The notes beneath the pieces were generated by a model. That model saw nothing but the letters and a program-made list of their open reading frames with translations, was not told the DNA's origin and ran no database searches. From Pseudomonas putida (GTDB lineage Bacteria > Pseudomonadota > Gammaproteobacteria > Pseudomonadales > Pseudomonadaceae), in assembly GCF_028682475.1 (NCBI RefSeq), contig NZ_JANHLE010000012.1:62001-126000 (forward strand): DNA of 64,000 nt, given 5' to 3'. This document shows positions 12,435-22,859 of this stretch, piece by piece (position 1 is the first letter of the stretch; each line of letters starts with the position of its first letter). Position numbers and translations under genes: made by a program.

Positions 12435-13601
12435 ATGAATCCTGATACTCCTCTGCAGCTTCTGGGCGGGCTCACTGCCCGCGAATTCATGCGCGACTAC
12501 TGGCAGAAGAAACCTCTGCTGGTACGCCAGGCCTTCCCTGACTTCGAAAGCCCGATCGACGCCGACGAATTGGCCGGCCTGGCCCTGGAAGAAGAAGTCG
12601 AATCGCGCCTGGTCATCGAGCACGGCGAGCGCCCATGGGAACTGCGCCGCGGCCCGTTTGAAGAAGACGCCTTCAGCACCCTGCCCGAGCGCGACTGGAC
12701 CTTGCTGGTGCAGGCAGTGGACCAGTTTGTACCCGAAGTCCACGAGCTGCTGGAGCACTTCCGCTTCCTGCCGAGCTGGCGCATCGACGACGTGATGATC
12801 AGCTTTGCCGCTCCGGGTGGCAGTGTCGGTCCGCATTTCGACAACTACGATGTATTCCTGCTGCAGGGCCAGGGCAAGCGCAACTGGAAAATCGGCCAGA
12901 TGTGCGACAGCGACAGCCCGCTGCTCGAGCACGCCGATCTGCGCATCCTGGCTGAATTCGAGCAAAGCGAAGAGTGGACTCTGGAACCGGGCGACATGCT
13001 CTACCTGCCGCCGCGCCTGGCCCACTACGGCATTGCCGAAGACGACTGCCTGACCTATTCGGTGGGCTTCCGTGCACCCAGCGCCGCTGAAGTGCTGACC
13101 CACTTCACCGACTTCCTCAGCCAGTTCCTGCCTGACGAAGAGCGCTACACCGACGCCGACGCCCAGCCGGTCAGCGACCCGCACCAGATCCAGCACGACG
13201 CCCTTGGCCGCCTGAAGAACCTGCTGACCGAGCACATGGGCGACGAACGCCTGCTGCTGACCTGGTTCGGCCAGTTCATGACCGAGCCACGCTACCCGGA
13301 ACTGGTCAGCGGCGAGCCGCTGGACGAAGCAGAACTGATCGAAAGCCTGGCCCAGGGTGCGATTTTGATCCGCAACCCGAGCGCGCGCTTGGCCTGGTCG
13401 GAAGTCGATGACAACCTGCTGCTGTTCGCCAGCGGCCAGAGCCGCCTGTTGCCGGGCGACCTGCGCGAACTGCTGAAGCTGATCTGCGCCGCCGACGCGT
13501 TGCATATTGAAAACCTTGAGCAGTGGCTTGAAAACGACCAAGGCATTACCTTGATCTGCGAACTGGTCAAACAAGGAAGCTTGGGGTTTGCCAATGAATA
13601 A
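12435..13601 (+). CDS. roxA: JmjC/cupin ribosomal protein-hydroxylating oxygenase (RoxA/YcfD-like)
   Basis: A 388-residue Fe(II)/2-oxoglutarate oxygenase. The JmjC fold carries the iron triad His134-x-Asp136...His197 (GPHFDNYD and RLAHYG). After the catalytic domain come a dimerisation region and a C-terminal winged-helix-like domain, as in E. coli YcfD (RoxA), which hydroxylates an arginine of ribosomal protein L16. Length and motif order agree with that family, although substrate specificity is inferred. The 3' end overlaps the following GNAT gene by eight bases, so the two are probably coupled. Confidence 0.9.
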   Translation: MNPDTPLQLLGGLTAREFMRDYWQKKPLLVRQAFPDFESPIDADELAGLALEEEVESRLVIEHGERPWELRRGPFEEDAFSTLPERDWTLLVQAVDQFVPEVHELLEHFRFLPSWRIDDVMISFAAPGGSVGPHFDNYDVFLLQGQGKRNWKIGQMCDSDSPLLEHADLRILAEFEQSEEWTLEPGDMLYLPPRLAHYGIAEDDCLTYSVGFRAPSAAEVLTHFTDFLSQFLPDEERYTDADAQPVSDPHQIQHDALGRLKNLLTEHMGDERLLLTWFGQFMTEPRYPELVSGEPLDEAELIESLAQGAILIRNPSARLAWSEVDDNLLLFASGQSRLLPGDLRELLKLICAADALHIENLEQWLENDQGITLICELVKQGSLGFANE

Positions 13602-14028
13602 GATCCGCGTCCGCCTCGCCGACTGGCACAAAGACAACGCCGACATCCGCCGCATCCGCGAAGCCGTGTTCATCGCCGAGCAGTGCGTACCACCGGAGCT
13701 TGAATGGGATGCCGACGACAACAGCGCCGTGCACTTCCTCGCCATGGAAGGCGAGTACGCAATCGGCACAGCCCGCTTGCTGGCTGACGGCCAGATTGGC
13801 CGGGTCTCGGTACTCAAGGACTGGCGCGGCCTGAAAGTCGGCGATGCACTGATGCAGGCGGTTATCGTCGAAGCGCAGAACCGTGATCTCAAGCAGCAGA
13901 TGCTCAGCGCTCAGGTGCAGGCCACACCGTTCTACGAACGCCTTGGCTTCAAGGTGGTCAGCGAAGAGTTCCTTGAGGCGGGCATTCCGCACGTGGACAT
14001 GGTGCGCGAGTCGCGCGAGCTGGCCTGA
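13594..14028 (+). CDS. GNAT family N-acetyltransferase (ElaA/YjcF-like)
   Basis: A 144-residue single GNAT domain. The acetyl-CoA-binding motif A is visible as RVSVLKDWRGLKVGDALM (70-87), followed by the FYERLGFK motif B typical of the fold. The residues around VFIAEQCVP resemble the YjcF/ElaA subgroup. ATG 13594 is the natural start because ATGAATAA overlaps the stop of the upstream oxygenase; a TTG at 13588 is less likely. The substrate is unknown. Coupling to a ribosomal oxygenase is suggestive but does not prove a role in protein modification. Confidence 0.88.
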   Translation: MNKIRVRLADWHKDNADIRRIREAVFIAEQCVPPELEWDADDNSAVHFLAMEGEYAIGTARLLADGQIGRVSVLKDWRGLKVGDALMQAVIVEAQNRDLKQQMLSAQVQATPFYERLGFKVVSEEFLEAGIPHVDMVRESRELA

Positions 14029-14034
14029 TAATCC

Positions 14035-14090
14035 ATCGCGGGGCAAGCCAGCTCCCACCGGGCCTGGTGGGAGCTGGCCTGCCCCGCGAT
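14035..14090. repeat. REP doublet with matched base change in both arms
   Basis: Same family as at 8469, but the canonical 'cccgctccc' core reads 'ccagctccc' in the left arm and 'gggagctgg' in the right arm. The pairing is therefore preserved by complementary changes. The loop is about 10 bases (cgggcctgg). Confidence 0.9.
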
Positions 14091-14152
14091 GAAGCCAGCA
14101 AAACCCCTACAAATTTGCCATCATGTCCGTTCCTCCCGCGGAGATCATGGAC

Positions 14153-14887
14153 ATGCCGCTACGCCCCCTGCTCGCCTCCCTGCTTCTGTCGTTCAGCCTG
14201 AATGCGCTGGCCGCCACCGAAGTCCTGCCGCTGAACCACCGCACCAGCGCCGAACTGCTCCCCACTGCGCAATCGTTCATAGGCAAGGATGGCAGCGTCA
14301 GCGCCTTTGAAAACAAGCTGATCGTCAACGCCGAACCCGAGCGCATCGACGACCTGCGCACCCTGCTGCAACAACTGGACACCGCGCCGCGGCGCCTGAT
14401 GATCAGCGTCGACAACAACGACAGCAACTTCCAGGATAACCGCGGCAACGCTCGCGTCATCCGCTACGGCACCGCCAACCGCGAAGGCGGCCTGCAACAG
14501 GTACAAGCCACCGAAGGCAGCCCGGCGCTGATCCAGGTTGGCCAAAGCATTCCGATCACCAGCACCAGCACCGATGGCTTTGGCCGCGTGCAGAGCGACA
14601 CCGAATACCGCAATGTCACGCAGGGCTTCTACGTCACTGCGAAGGTCAGTGGCGACACCGTCAACTTGAGCATCAGTACCAACAATGACCGAATGAGCCT
14701 GGAACGTCCTGATGTAGTGAAGGTTCAAAGTACCGACACAAAAGTCAGCGGCAAGCTCGGTGAATGGATCATCCTGGCCGGCGTCAACCAGCAGAGCCAG
14801 TCCGAACGCAGTGCTTCAGCCCTCAGTTACAGCACCCAGCGCGGTGAAAACATGACGTTGCGGGTAAAAGTCGACGCACTGGACTGA
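14153..14887 (+). CDS. Secretin-like periplasmic protein (short secretin/NolW-type domain)
   Basis: A 244-residue exported protein. MPLRPLLASLLLSFSLNALA is a typical signal peptide with cleavage expected after ALA. The mature part begins with a NolW-like segment (TEVLPLNHRTSAELLPTAQSF, then NKLIVNAEPERIDDLRTLLQQLD) as in the N-domains of PilQ/GspD. A beta-rich part with GQSIPITS...GFYVTAKVSGDTVNLSIS follows, like the start of a secretin barrel, but the protein is far too short to form a gated channel. GGAG sits 9 bases before ATG 14153; ATGs at 14123 and 14147 are alternatives. No type II/III secretion or pilus genes are nearby, so the role is unknown. Confidence 0.75.
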   Translation: MPLRPLLASLLLSFSLNALAATEVLPLNHRTSAELLPTAQSFIGKDGSVSAFENKLIVNAEPERIDDLRTLLQQLDTAPRRLMISVDNNDSNFQDNRGNARVIRYGTANREGGLQQVQATEGSPALIQVGQSIPITSTSTDGFGRVQSDTEYRNVTQGFYVTAKVSGDTVNLSISTNNDRMSLERPDVVKVQSTDTKVSGKLGEWIILAGVNQQSQSERSASALSYSTQRGENMTLRVKVDALD

Positions 14888-15374
14888 ACCCAGACAAATC
14901 AAGGCCTCGACCAAAGGCCTCGGAACTGACCAGCGAGTCGCATTAGACCAAAGATGTAGTGGATTGAAAAAAGCACTACAAAACATTTGACGACCTCAAA
15001 CCGTCGAGGCATGATGGCCCCGCTCCCGCTAATCAGAGGCCCTGACAAGGGCCTTCGAGCCGCGCTCTAACCTACCCACCTGAGCCGGCTCGTGTCTGTA
15101 CAGCCCACAAGGCAGTTTGACGAGATTGCGACTGGAACGAAGTTGTCCCGAGGGACGGAAGCGCATCAAGAGGCACCCGGCAGCACTGTTTACTGCAGCT
15201 CGGCAACCACGAGCCACCCTGCAGCGAATACCTCGCCCCGCCTGCTCACTTCCCCTCTTCGAGCCCCATCGTTCGACCGTCGCATATTTCGCTGAACATG
15301 ACTTACGCCAGGCTTCTGATCTGCGCTGTGTGAGCGAGAATTTTTCCAAGACCGATGCGACGAGGTTTATTTCC
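14888..15374 (+). promoter_or_regulatory. aceA control region and long leader
   Basis: This gap has no convincing gene. In order it holds the 17-mer shared with icd (14943-14959); an inverted repeat TGTAGT-N14-ACTACA (14955-14960 / 14975-14980); a good sigma70 promoter, TTGACG (14987-14992), 17 bases, CATGAT (15010-15015); and a 7-base-pair hairpin AGGCCCT-GACA-AGGGCCT (15037-15054) just after the expected start. The leader to the aceA ATG would be about 350 bases. The TGTAGT/ACTACA arms resemble sites described for RccR, an RpiR-family regulator that controls glyoxylate-shunt genes in Pseudomonas; that assignment is inference. Confidence 0.5.
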
Positions 15375-16700
15375 ATGGCACTGACACGCGAACAGCAAAT
15401 TGCAGCCCTCGAAAAAGACTGGGCCGAAAACCCGCGCTGGAAAGGCGTGACCCGTACCTACACCGCCGCTGATGTCGTACGTCTGCGTGGCTCGGTCCAG
15501 CCTGAGCACACCCTGGCCCGCATGGGTGCCGAGAAGCTGTGGAAGCTGGTCACCCAGGGTGCACACCCGGCTTTCCGCCCGGAAAAAGATTTCGTCAACT
15601 GCATGGGCGCCCTGACCGGCGGCCAGGCCGTGCAACAGGTTAAAGCCGGTATCCAGGCGATCTACCTGTCCGGCTGGCAAGTGGCTGCCGACAACAACTC
15701 GGCCGAGTCCATGTACCCAGACCAGTCGCTGTACCCGGTGGATTCGGTTCCAACCGTGGTCAAGCGCATCAACAACTCGTTCCGTCGCGCCGACCAGATC
15801 CAGTGGAAAGCCGGCAAGAACCCAGGCGATGACGGCTACATCGACTACTTCGCGCCAATCGTGGCTGACGCCGAAGCCGGTTTCGGCGGCGTACTGAACG
15901 CCTACGAGCTGATGAAGAACATGATCGAAGCAGGCGCCGCCGGCGTTCATTTCGAAGACCAGCTGGCCTCGGTGAAAAAATGCGGCCACATGGGCGGCAA
16001 GGTACTGGTTCCAACCCAGGAAGCTGTACAGAAGCTGAGCGCTGCCCGTCTGGCAGCCGACGTTGCCGGCGTACCGACCATTATCCTGGCCCGTACCGAC
16101 GCCAACGCCGCTGACCTGCTGACCAGCGACTGCGACCCGTACGACCAGCCGTTCGTGATTGGCGAGCGCACCCAGGAAGGTTTCTACAAAGTCCGAGCCG
16201 GCCTGGATCAAGCCATTGCCCGTGGCCTGGCCTACGCTCCATACGCAGACCTGATCTGGTGCGAAACCGCCAAGCCGGACCTGGAGGAAGCCCGTCGCTT
16301 CGCCGAAGCGATCAAGAAGGAATACCCGGACCAGATCCTGTCCTACAACTGCTCGCCTTCTTTCAACTGGAAGAAGAACCTGGACGACGCGACCATCGCC
16401 AAGTTCCAGCGCGAACTGTCGGCCATGGGTTACAAGCACCAGTTCATCACCCTGGCTGGTATCCACAACATGTGGCACGGCATGTTCAACCTGGCGCACG
16501 ACTACGCCCGCAACGACATGACCGCTTACGTGAAACTGCAAGAGCAAGAGTTCGCTGACGCCTCGAAAGGCTACACCTTCGTGGCCCACCAGCAGGAAGT
16601 CGGCACTGGCTACTTCGACGACATGACCACCGTGATCCAGGGTGGCAAGTCTTCGGTTACCGCACTGACCGGTTCGACCGAAGAAGAACAGTTCCACTGA
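15375..16700 (+). CDS. aceA: Isocitrate lyase
   Basis: A 441-residue isocitrate lyase, the first enzyme of the glyoxylate shunt, cleaving isocitrate to succinate and glyoxylate. The family signature KKCGHMGGK is at 201-209, with the catalytic cysteine Cys203; length and sequence fit the short proteobacterial class. The start ATG 15375 is preceded by GAGG, and [16 protein letters not shown] is the usual N-terminus. The 86 open codons upstream are leader, not protein. The enzyme competes with Icd and Idh, encoded 7-10 kb away, for the same substrate. malate synthase is not in the window. Confidence 0.97.
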   Translation: MALTREQQIAALEKDWAENPRWKGVTRTYTAADVVRLRGSVQPEHTLARMGAEKLWKLVTQGAHPAFRPEKDFVNCMGALTGGQAVQQVKAGIQAIYLSGWQVAADNNSAESMYPDQSLYPVDSVPTVVKRINNSFRRADQIQWKAGKNPGDDGYIDYFAPIVADAEAGFGGVLNAYELMKNMIEAGAAGVHFEDQLASVKKCGHMGGKVLVPTQEAVQKLSAARLAADVAGVPTIILARTDANAADLLTSDCDPYDQPFVIGERTQEGFYKVRAGLDQAIARGLAYAPYADLIWCETAKPDLEEARRFAEAIKKEYPDQILSYNCSPSFNWKKNLDDATIAKFQRELSAMGYKHQFITLAGIHNMWHGMFNLAHDYARNDMTAYVKLQEQEFADASKGYTFVAHQQEVGTGYFDDMTTVIQGGKSSVTALTGSTEEEQFH

Positions 16701-16732
16701 TCAGTGATCGGTTGCTGAAATTCGGGTAACAG

Positions 16733-16777
16733 ACAAAACCCGGAGCCTGTGATGGGGCTTCGGGTTTTGTTTTTTTG
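16733..16777 (+). terminator. Terminator after aceA
   Basis: Arms acaaaacccggagcc and ggcttcgggttttgt pair with one G-T, around a short gatg-type loop, followed by a run of T. Confidence 0.9.
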
Positions 16778-16884
16778 TGACAGTGGGACTTACCCTCACT
16801 GAGCCGCGTGATTCGGCCGATTCGGCACTTTCTTATTAAATCCCTTTGGCTATGCTAGGTGCACAACAACACCAAGGATTGGCC

Positions 16885-17547
16885 ATGCCCCGCCCACTTA
16901 CCTTGCTCTGCCTGGCCCTGATCGGCGCAGCTGTCTATCTATATGCACTGACCAGCCAGAATGCATTGCTCGGCCTTGCCGTCAAACCGATTCCGGTGCT
17001 GGCCCTGATCATCTGGCTCAAGGCCGCGGAGCCTACCCGCTACCGGCGCTGGATCACTATCGGCCTGGGCTTTTCACTACTGGGCGATATCCTTTTGGCT
17101 GTACCTGGCGACCTGTTCGTATTTGGCCTGGCAGCGTTTCTCTGCGCCCATCTGGCCTACCTGCGCGGCTACCTGAGTGAGACACGCGAACGAGCGACCT
17201 CGGCACTGGTGATCTCGGCGTTGGTCGGTACCACACTACTGGCTGTACTGATCAGTCATGGCCTGGGTGAACTGCTGATCCCGGTAACGGTATATGCCCT
17301 GGCCATCAGTGCAATGCTCTGGCGCGCGCTGGCCTGTGGCGGTATCGCCGCATTGGGCGCCATTGCCTTCGTGTTTTCCGACAGCCTGATCGGTATCGAT
17401 CGCTTTGTCGGCCAGTTCCAGGCCGCGCCTTACCTGATCATCCTTGCCTACTGGCTGGGACAGTGGGCAATTGCTGCCTCGGTCTACACCAGACGATCAG
17501 CAAAAACCTTGATCCAGACGGCGGCAGGTCAGGATAAATTCGGTTAA
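16885..17547 (+). CDS. Lysoplasmalogenase, YhhN family membrane protein
   Basis: A 220-residue integral membrane protein with about eight hydrophobic segments and the YhhN/TMEM86 pattern: GDILLAVPGDLFVFGLAAFLCAHLAYLRGY in the middle (split here only by loop residues) and FVFSDSLIGIDRF near residue 170. Conserved Asp and His residues in membrane segments are typical of the family, whose vertebrate members hydrolyse lysoplasmalogens. ATG 16885 follows AAGGA. The bacterial substrate is unproven. The gene stands alone between aceA and the nuo operon. Confidence 0.82.
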   Translation: MPRPLTLLCLALIGAAVYLYALTSQNALLGLAVKPIPVLALIIWLKAAEPTRYRRWITIGLGFSLLGDILLAVPGDLFVFGLAAFLCAHLAYLRGYLSETRERATSALVISALVGTTLLAVLISHGLGELLIPVTVYALAISAMLWRALACGGIAALGAIAFVFSDSLIGIDRFVGQFQAAPYLIILAYWLGQWAIAASVYTRRSAKTLIQTAAGQDKFG

Positions 17548-17599
17548 AACACAGGGTGTGGAAACTTGCGGGCGATGCCTATGCCGCACAACTTTGTAG

Positions 17600-17651
17600 T
17601 TGACCTGAACAGTAGGACGAATTACATACCTTCAAATGATATTAATTATCA
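17600..17651 (+). promoter_or_regulatory. Near-consensus Fur box with an upstream weak promoter, 5' of nuoA
   Basis: TGATATTAATTATCA at 17637-17651 matches the 7-1-7 Fur box TGATAATnATTATCA in 13 of 14 defined positions, and its arms extend to AAATGATA / TATCATTT. A weak promoter (TTGACC 17600-17605, 17 bases, TACATA 17623-17628) would start just before it, which would let Fur block initiation. A small palindrome CAACT-TTGT-AGTTG (17589-17602) overlaps the -35. The box is about 255 bases upstream of nuoA. Confidence 0.5.
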
Positions 17652-17788
17652 TTTCGAAGTTACACCTTCATTACGCTTTGCAAGAAACATAATTAACAAA
17701 ACCCGAGGCAATGCCCGCCCCATGCGGCCTGCAGCGAGTTACGAAGGATTTTTGTTCTTAATCCTACGAATAAATTTGCTGCAGAAAT

Positions 17789-17817
17789 TTTACTTGCACC
17801 GGGTTTACCCATAAAAT
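17789..17817 (+). promoter_or_regulatory. Candidate main promoter of the nuo operon
   Basis: TTTACT (17789-17794), exactly 17 bases, TAAAAT (17812-17817); the expected start lies about 80 bases before nuoA. The surrounding gap 17548-17905 is clearly more A+T-rich than its neighbours. A possible 82-codon frame at 17566 has no ribosome-binding site or family resemblance and is not called. Confidence 0.45.
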
Positions 17818-17905
17818 CAGCACGATAGATTCCGCTGCGACATATCGTCACTGCTTTACTACTTTCCAAGCCGCAGAGACTGGTCTCTGTATAAGGATTT
17901 TCAGC

Positions 17906-18319
17906 ATGCCCGATTCGACAGGACTCATCGCCCACAACTGGGGCTTTGCCATTTTCCTTTTCGGTGTCGTTGGCCTGTGTGCCTTCATGCTCGGTCTGTC
18001 CGCCCTGCTCGGCAGCAAGGCCTGGGGCCGCAGCAAGAACGAACCCTTCGAGTCCGGCATGCTGCCTACTGGCGGCGCCCGCCTGCGCCTGTCAGCCAAA
18101 TTCTATCTGGTCGCGATGCTCTTCGTGATCTTCGATATCGAAGCCCTCTTTCTCTTTGCATGGTCTGTGTCCGTCCGCGAAAGCGGCTGGACCGGATTCG
18201 TCGAAGCTCTCGTTTTCATAGCAATTCTGTTGGCAGGTCTTGTCTACCTTTGGCGCGTCGGGGCACTTGATTGGGCTCCCGAAGGTCGTCGCAAGCGGCA
18301 AGCGAAGCTGAAACAATGA
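17906..18319 (+). CDS. nuoA: NADH-quinone oxidoreductase subunit A
   Basis: A 137-residue membrane subunit of Complex I with three hydrophobic segments (about 15-38, 65-88 and 95-118). The conserved loop [10 protein letters not shown] and the [21 protein letters not shown] segment (given here as a loose match) define the family; Glu and Asp in these parts line the quinone cavity at the junction with NuoB/D/H. AAGGA stands upstream of the ATG. It is the first gene of the operon and is followed after ten bases by nuoB. Confidence 0.97.
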   Translation: MPDSTGLIAHNWGFAIFLFGVVGLCAFMLGLSALLGSKAWGRSKNEPFESGMLPTGGARLRLSAKFYLVAMLFVIFDIEALFLFAWSVSVRESGWTGFVEALVFIAILLAGLVYLWRVGALDWAPEGRRKRQAKLKQ

Positions 18320-18329
18320 GGCTTTGGCA

Positions 18330-19007
18330 ATGCAATACAATCTCACCAGAATCGACCCGGATGCTCCCAACGAGCAATATCCAATCGGAGAGCGGGAAAC
18401 CGTCTCCGATTCGCTGCTAGAGGACCAGGTCCACAAGAACATCTTCATGGGCAAACTTGAAGATGTGCTCAGTGGCGCGGTCAACTGGGGGCGTAAAAAC
18501 TCCCTGTGGCCGTACAACTTCGGCCTCTCCTGCTGCTACGTGGAAATGACCACGGCCTTCACGGCGCCCCACGACATCGCCCGCTTCGGCGCCGAAGTCA
18601 TCCGGGCATCGCCGCGTCAGGCCGACTTCATGGTCATCGCCGGCACCTGCTTCATCAAGATGGCGCCGATCATCCAGCGCCTGTACGAGCAGATGCTTGA
18701 ACCCAAGTGGGTCATCTCCATGGGTTCGTGCGCCAACTCCGGTGGCATGTACGACATTTACTCGGTCGTTCAGGGGGTCGACAAGTTCCTCCCCGTGGAT
18801 GTCTATGTCCCTGGCTGCCCACCTCGCCCTGAAGCTTTCCTGCAAGGCCTGATGCTGTTGCAGGAGTCGATTGGCCAGGAGCGTCGTCCTCTTTCCTGGG
18901 TTGTCGGTGATCAAGGCATTTACCGTGCCGAGATGCCGTCGCAGAAAGAGCAACGCCGTGAACAGCGCATCCAGGTCACCAACCTGCGCAGCCCCGACGA
19001 AGTCTGA
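18330..19007 (+). CDS. nuoB: NADH-quinone oxidoreductase subunit B
   Basis: A 225-residue subunit carrying the terminal [4Fe-4S] cluster N2, which passes electrons to quinone. All four ligands are present: adjacent Cys68 and Cys69 (LSCCYVEM), Cys134 (MGSCANSGG) and Cys163 (PGCPPRPE). ATG 18330 lies 8 bases after GAGG; a TTG six bases earlier is unlikely. The C-terminal tail after residue 205 is basic and variable. A 78-base gap with a hairpin (19022-19044) separates it from nuoCD. Confidence 0.97.
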   Translation: MQYNLTRIDPDAPNEQYPIGERETVSDSLLEDQVHKNIFMGKLEDVLSGAVNWGRKNSLWPYNFGLSCCYVEMTTAFTAPHDIARFGAEVIRASPRQADFMVIAGTCFIKMAPIIQRLYEQMLEPKWVISMGSCANSGGMYDIYSVVQGVDKFLPVDVYVPGCPPRPEAFLQGLMLLQESIGQERRPLSWVVGDQGIYRAEMPSQKEQRREQRIQVTNLRSPDEV

Positions 19008-19021
19008 TCCAGCTATCTGTT

Positions 19022-19044
19022 GCCTGCGCGTGCGCGACAGGCAG
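19022..19044 (+). other. Intercistronic hairpin between nuoB and nuoCD
   Basis: TGCCTG-CGCG ... CGCG-A-CAGGCA forms a stem of about ten base pairs with one bulge. It has no T-run, so it is more likely an mRNA processing or stability element than a terminator. Confidence 0.5.
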
Positions 19045-19067
19045 CCTGGCTTCATTCTCTACGTTGA

Positions 19068-20867
<1,800 letters not shown>

Positions 20868-20869
20868 GC

Positions 20870-21367
20870 ATGAACAGCACGCTTATCCAAACCGACCGTT
20901 TCGCCCTGAGCGAAACCGAGCGCTCGGCCATCGAGCACGAGATGCATCACTACGAGGACCCGCGCGCGGCGTCCATCGAAGCCCTGAAGATCGTTCAGAA
21001 GGAACGCGGCTGGGTGCCGGACGGCGCCATCTATGCCATCGGCGAAGTGCTCGGCATTCCTGCCAGCGACGTCGAAGGCGTGGCCACCTTCTATAGTCAG
21101 ATCTTCCGTCAGCCGGTTGGCCGGCACATCATCCGCGTTTGCGACAGCATGGTCTGCTACATCGGTGGCCACGAGTCCGTGGTCAGCCAGATCCAGAGCG
21201 AGCTGGGTATTGGCCTGGGCCAGACCACCGCCGACGGCCGCTTCACCCTGCTGCCAGTGTGCTGCCTGGGTAACTGCGACAAGGCCCCGGCGCTGATGAT
21301 CGACGACGACACCTTTGGCGATGTCCAGCCTGCTGGCGTTTCCAAGCTGCTGGAGGGTTACGTATGA
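20870..21367 (+). CDS. nuoE: NADH-quinone oxidoreductase subunit E
   Basis: A 165-residue thioredoxin-like [2Fe-2S] subunit (cluster N1a) of the NADH-dehydrogenase module. The four cluster ligands are Cys91 and Cys96 (CDSMVC) and Cys132 and Cys136 (CCLGNC). An N-terminal helical bundle with [17 protein letters not shown] precedes it. Its stop overlaps the nuoF start (ATGA), so translation is coupled. Confidence 0.97.
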   Translation: MNSTLIQTDRFALSETERSAIEHEMHHYEDPRAASIEALKIVQKERGWVPDGAIYAIGEVLGIPASDVEGVATFYSQIFRQPVGRHIIRVCDSMVCYIGGHESVVSQIQSELGIGLGQTTADGRFTLLPVCCLGNCDKAPALMIDDDTFGDVQPAGVSKLLEGYV

Positions 21368-22728
21368 CCATCACTTCCTTCGGCCCGGCCAACCGCATTG
21401 CCCGCAGCGCCGAGACGCATCCGCTGACCTGGCGCCTGCGCGACGACGGCGAGCCGGTCTGGCTGGACGAGTACCAGGCCAAGGACGGCTATGCTGCCGC
21501 CCGCAAGGCCCTGGCGCAGATGTCCCAGGACGATATCGTCCAGACTGTCAAAGATTCCGGCCTCAAGGGCCGTGGCGGTGCGGGTTTCCCCACCGGCGTC
21601 AAATGGGGCCTGATGCCCAAAGACGAATCGATGAACATCCGCTACCTGCTATGCAACGCGGATGAGATGGAGCCCAACACCTGGAAAGACCGCATGCTGA
21701 TGGAGCAACAGCCCCATCTGCTGGTCGAGGGCATGCTGATCAGCGCCCGCGCGCTGAAGGCCTACCGTGGCTACATCTTCCTGCGTGGTGAGTACACCAC
21801 CGCGGCGAAGAACCTCAACCGCGCCATCGATGAAGCCAAGGCCGCAGGCCTGCTGGGCAAGAACATCCTCGGCAGCGGCTTTGACTTCGAGCTGTTCGTG
21901 CACACCGGCGCAGGGCGTTACATCTGCGGTGAAGAAACCGCACTGATCAACTCCCTCGAAGGCCGCCGCGCCAACCCGCGCTCCAAGCCGCCCTTCCCGG
22001 CCGCTGTCGGCGTCTGGGGCAAGCCGACCTGCGTCAACAACGTCGAAACCCTGTGCAACGTTCCGGCCATCGTCGGCAACGGCGTCGACTGGTACAAGTC
22101 GCTGGCCCGCGAAGGCTCTGAAGACCACGGCACCAAGCTGATGGGCTTCTCCGGCAAGGTCAAGAACCCGGGCCTGTGGGAACTGCCATTTGGCGTTACC
22201 GCCCGTGAGCTGTTCGAAGACTACGCCGGCGGCATGCGCGACGGCTTCAAGCTCAAGTGCTGGCAGCCTGGCGGCGCCGGTACCGGCTTCCTGCTGCCCG
22301 AGCACCTCGACGCGCAAATGTACGCCGGTGGCATCGCCAAGGTCGGCACCCGTATGGGTACCGGCCTGGCCATGGCGGTGGACGACAGCGTCAACATGGT
22401 CTCGCTGCTGCGCAACATGGAGGAGTTCTTCGCCCGCGAGTCGTGCGGCTGGTGCACCCCATGTCGCGATGGCCTGCCATGGAGCGTGAAGATGCTGCGC
22501 GCCCTGGAGAAGGGACAAGGCAAGGCGGAAGACATCGAGACCCTGCTGGGTCTGGTCAACTTCCTCGGCCCTGGCCGTACCTTCTGCGCCCACGCACCGG
22601 GTGCCGTCGAGCCGCTGGGTAGTGCCATCAAGTATTTCCGTCCGGAGTTCGAGGCCGGCGTCGCGCCTGTTGCAGGCAGCGAAGCCCTGCGCCCGAACCT
22701 GGCCAAGCCGATCGTCGTCGGCGCATAA
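21364..22728 (+). CDS. nuoF: NADH-quinone oxidoreductase subunit F (FMN/NADH-binding)
   Basis: A 454-residue subunit that takes hydride from NADH onto FMN. The nucleotide/flavin-binding glycine-rich motif [10 protein letters not shown] is at 69-78. The N3 [4Fe-4S] ligands are Cys361, Cys364 and Cys367 ([11 protein letters not shown]), with Cys408 (TFCAHAPG) as the fourth. Length is normal for the family. It overlaps nuoE by four bases; an unusual 131-base gap separates it from nuoG. Confidence 0.98.
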   Translation: MTITSFGPANRIARSAETHPLTWRLRDDGEPVWLDEYQAKDGYAAARKALAQMSQDDIVQTVKDSGLKGRGGAGFPTGVKWGLMPKDESMNIRYLLCNADEMEPNTWKDRMLMEQQPHLLVEGMLISARALKAYRGYIFLRGEYTTAAKNLNRAIDEAKAAGLLGKNILGSGFDFELFVHTGAGRYICGEETALINSLEGRRANPRSKPPFPAAVGVWGKPTCVNNVETLCNVPAIVGNGVDWYKSLAREGSEDHGTKLMGFSGKVKNPGLWELPFGVTARELFEDYAGGMRDGFKLKCWQPGGAGTGFLLPEHLDAQMYAGGIAKVGTRMGTGLAMAVDDSVNMVSLLRNMEEFFARESCGWCTPCRDGLPWSVKMLRALEKGQGKAEDIETLLGLVNFLGPGRTFCAHAPGAVEPLGSAIKYFRPEFEAGVAPVAGSEALRPNLAKPIVVGA

Positions 22729-22824
22729 CAAATGAAATGCGGGGGGTCCGTGCCACCCGCTGCCTCGACGGCTCGCCAGGTAGTCCCTGCGCGGGCCGCA
22801 GGCACACAGCTTTCCATTAGCCAC

Positions 22825-22840
22825 GCCCGCAGACGCGGGC
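22825..22840 (+). other. Hairpin in the nuoF-nuoG gap
   Basis: GCCCGC-AGAC-GCGGGC lies 20 bases before the nuoG ATG, in a 131-base spacer where other nuo genes overlap or nearly touch. No T-run follows. It could affect nuoG translation or mark an mRNA processing point. Confidence 0.45.
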
Positions 22841-22859
22841 CAACGAAGAACTTTGAACC

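Noticed and set aside
15117..15374. 86-codon N-terminal extension of isocitrate lyase
   Set aside because: Isocitrate lyases of this class begin at MALTREQQ; the extension lacks family sequence and ATG 15375 has its own ribosome-binding sequence.
17566..17814. 82-codon frame between the YhhN gene and nuoA
   Set aside because: No ribosome-binding site and no family resemblance, and it runs through the Fur box and promoter candidates; more likely a control region.
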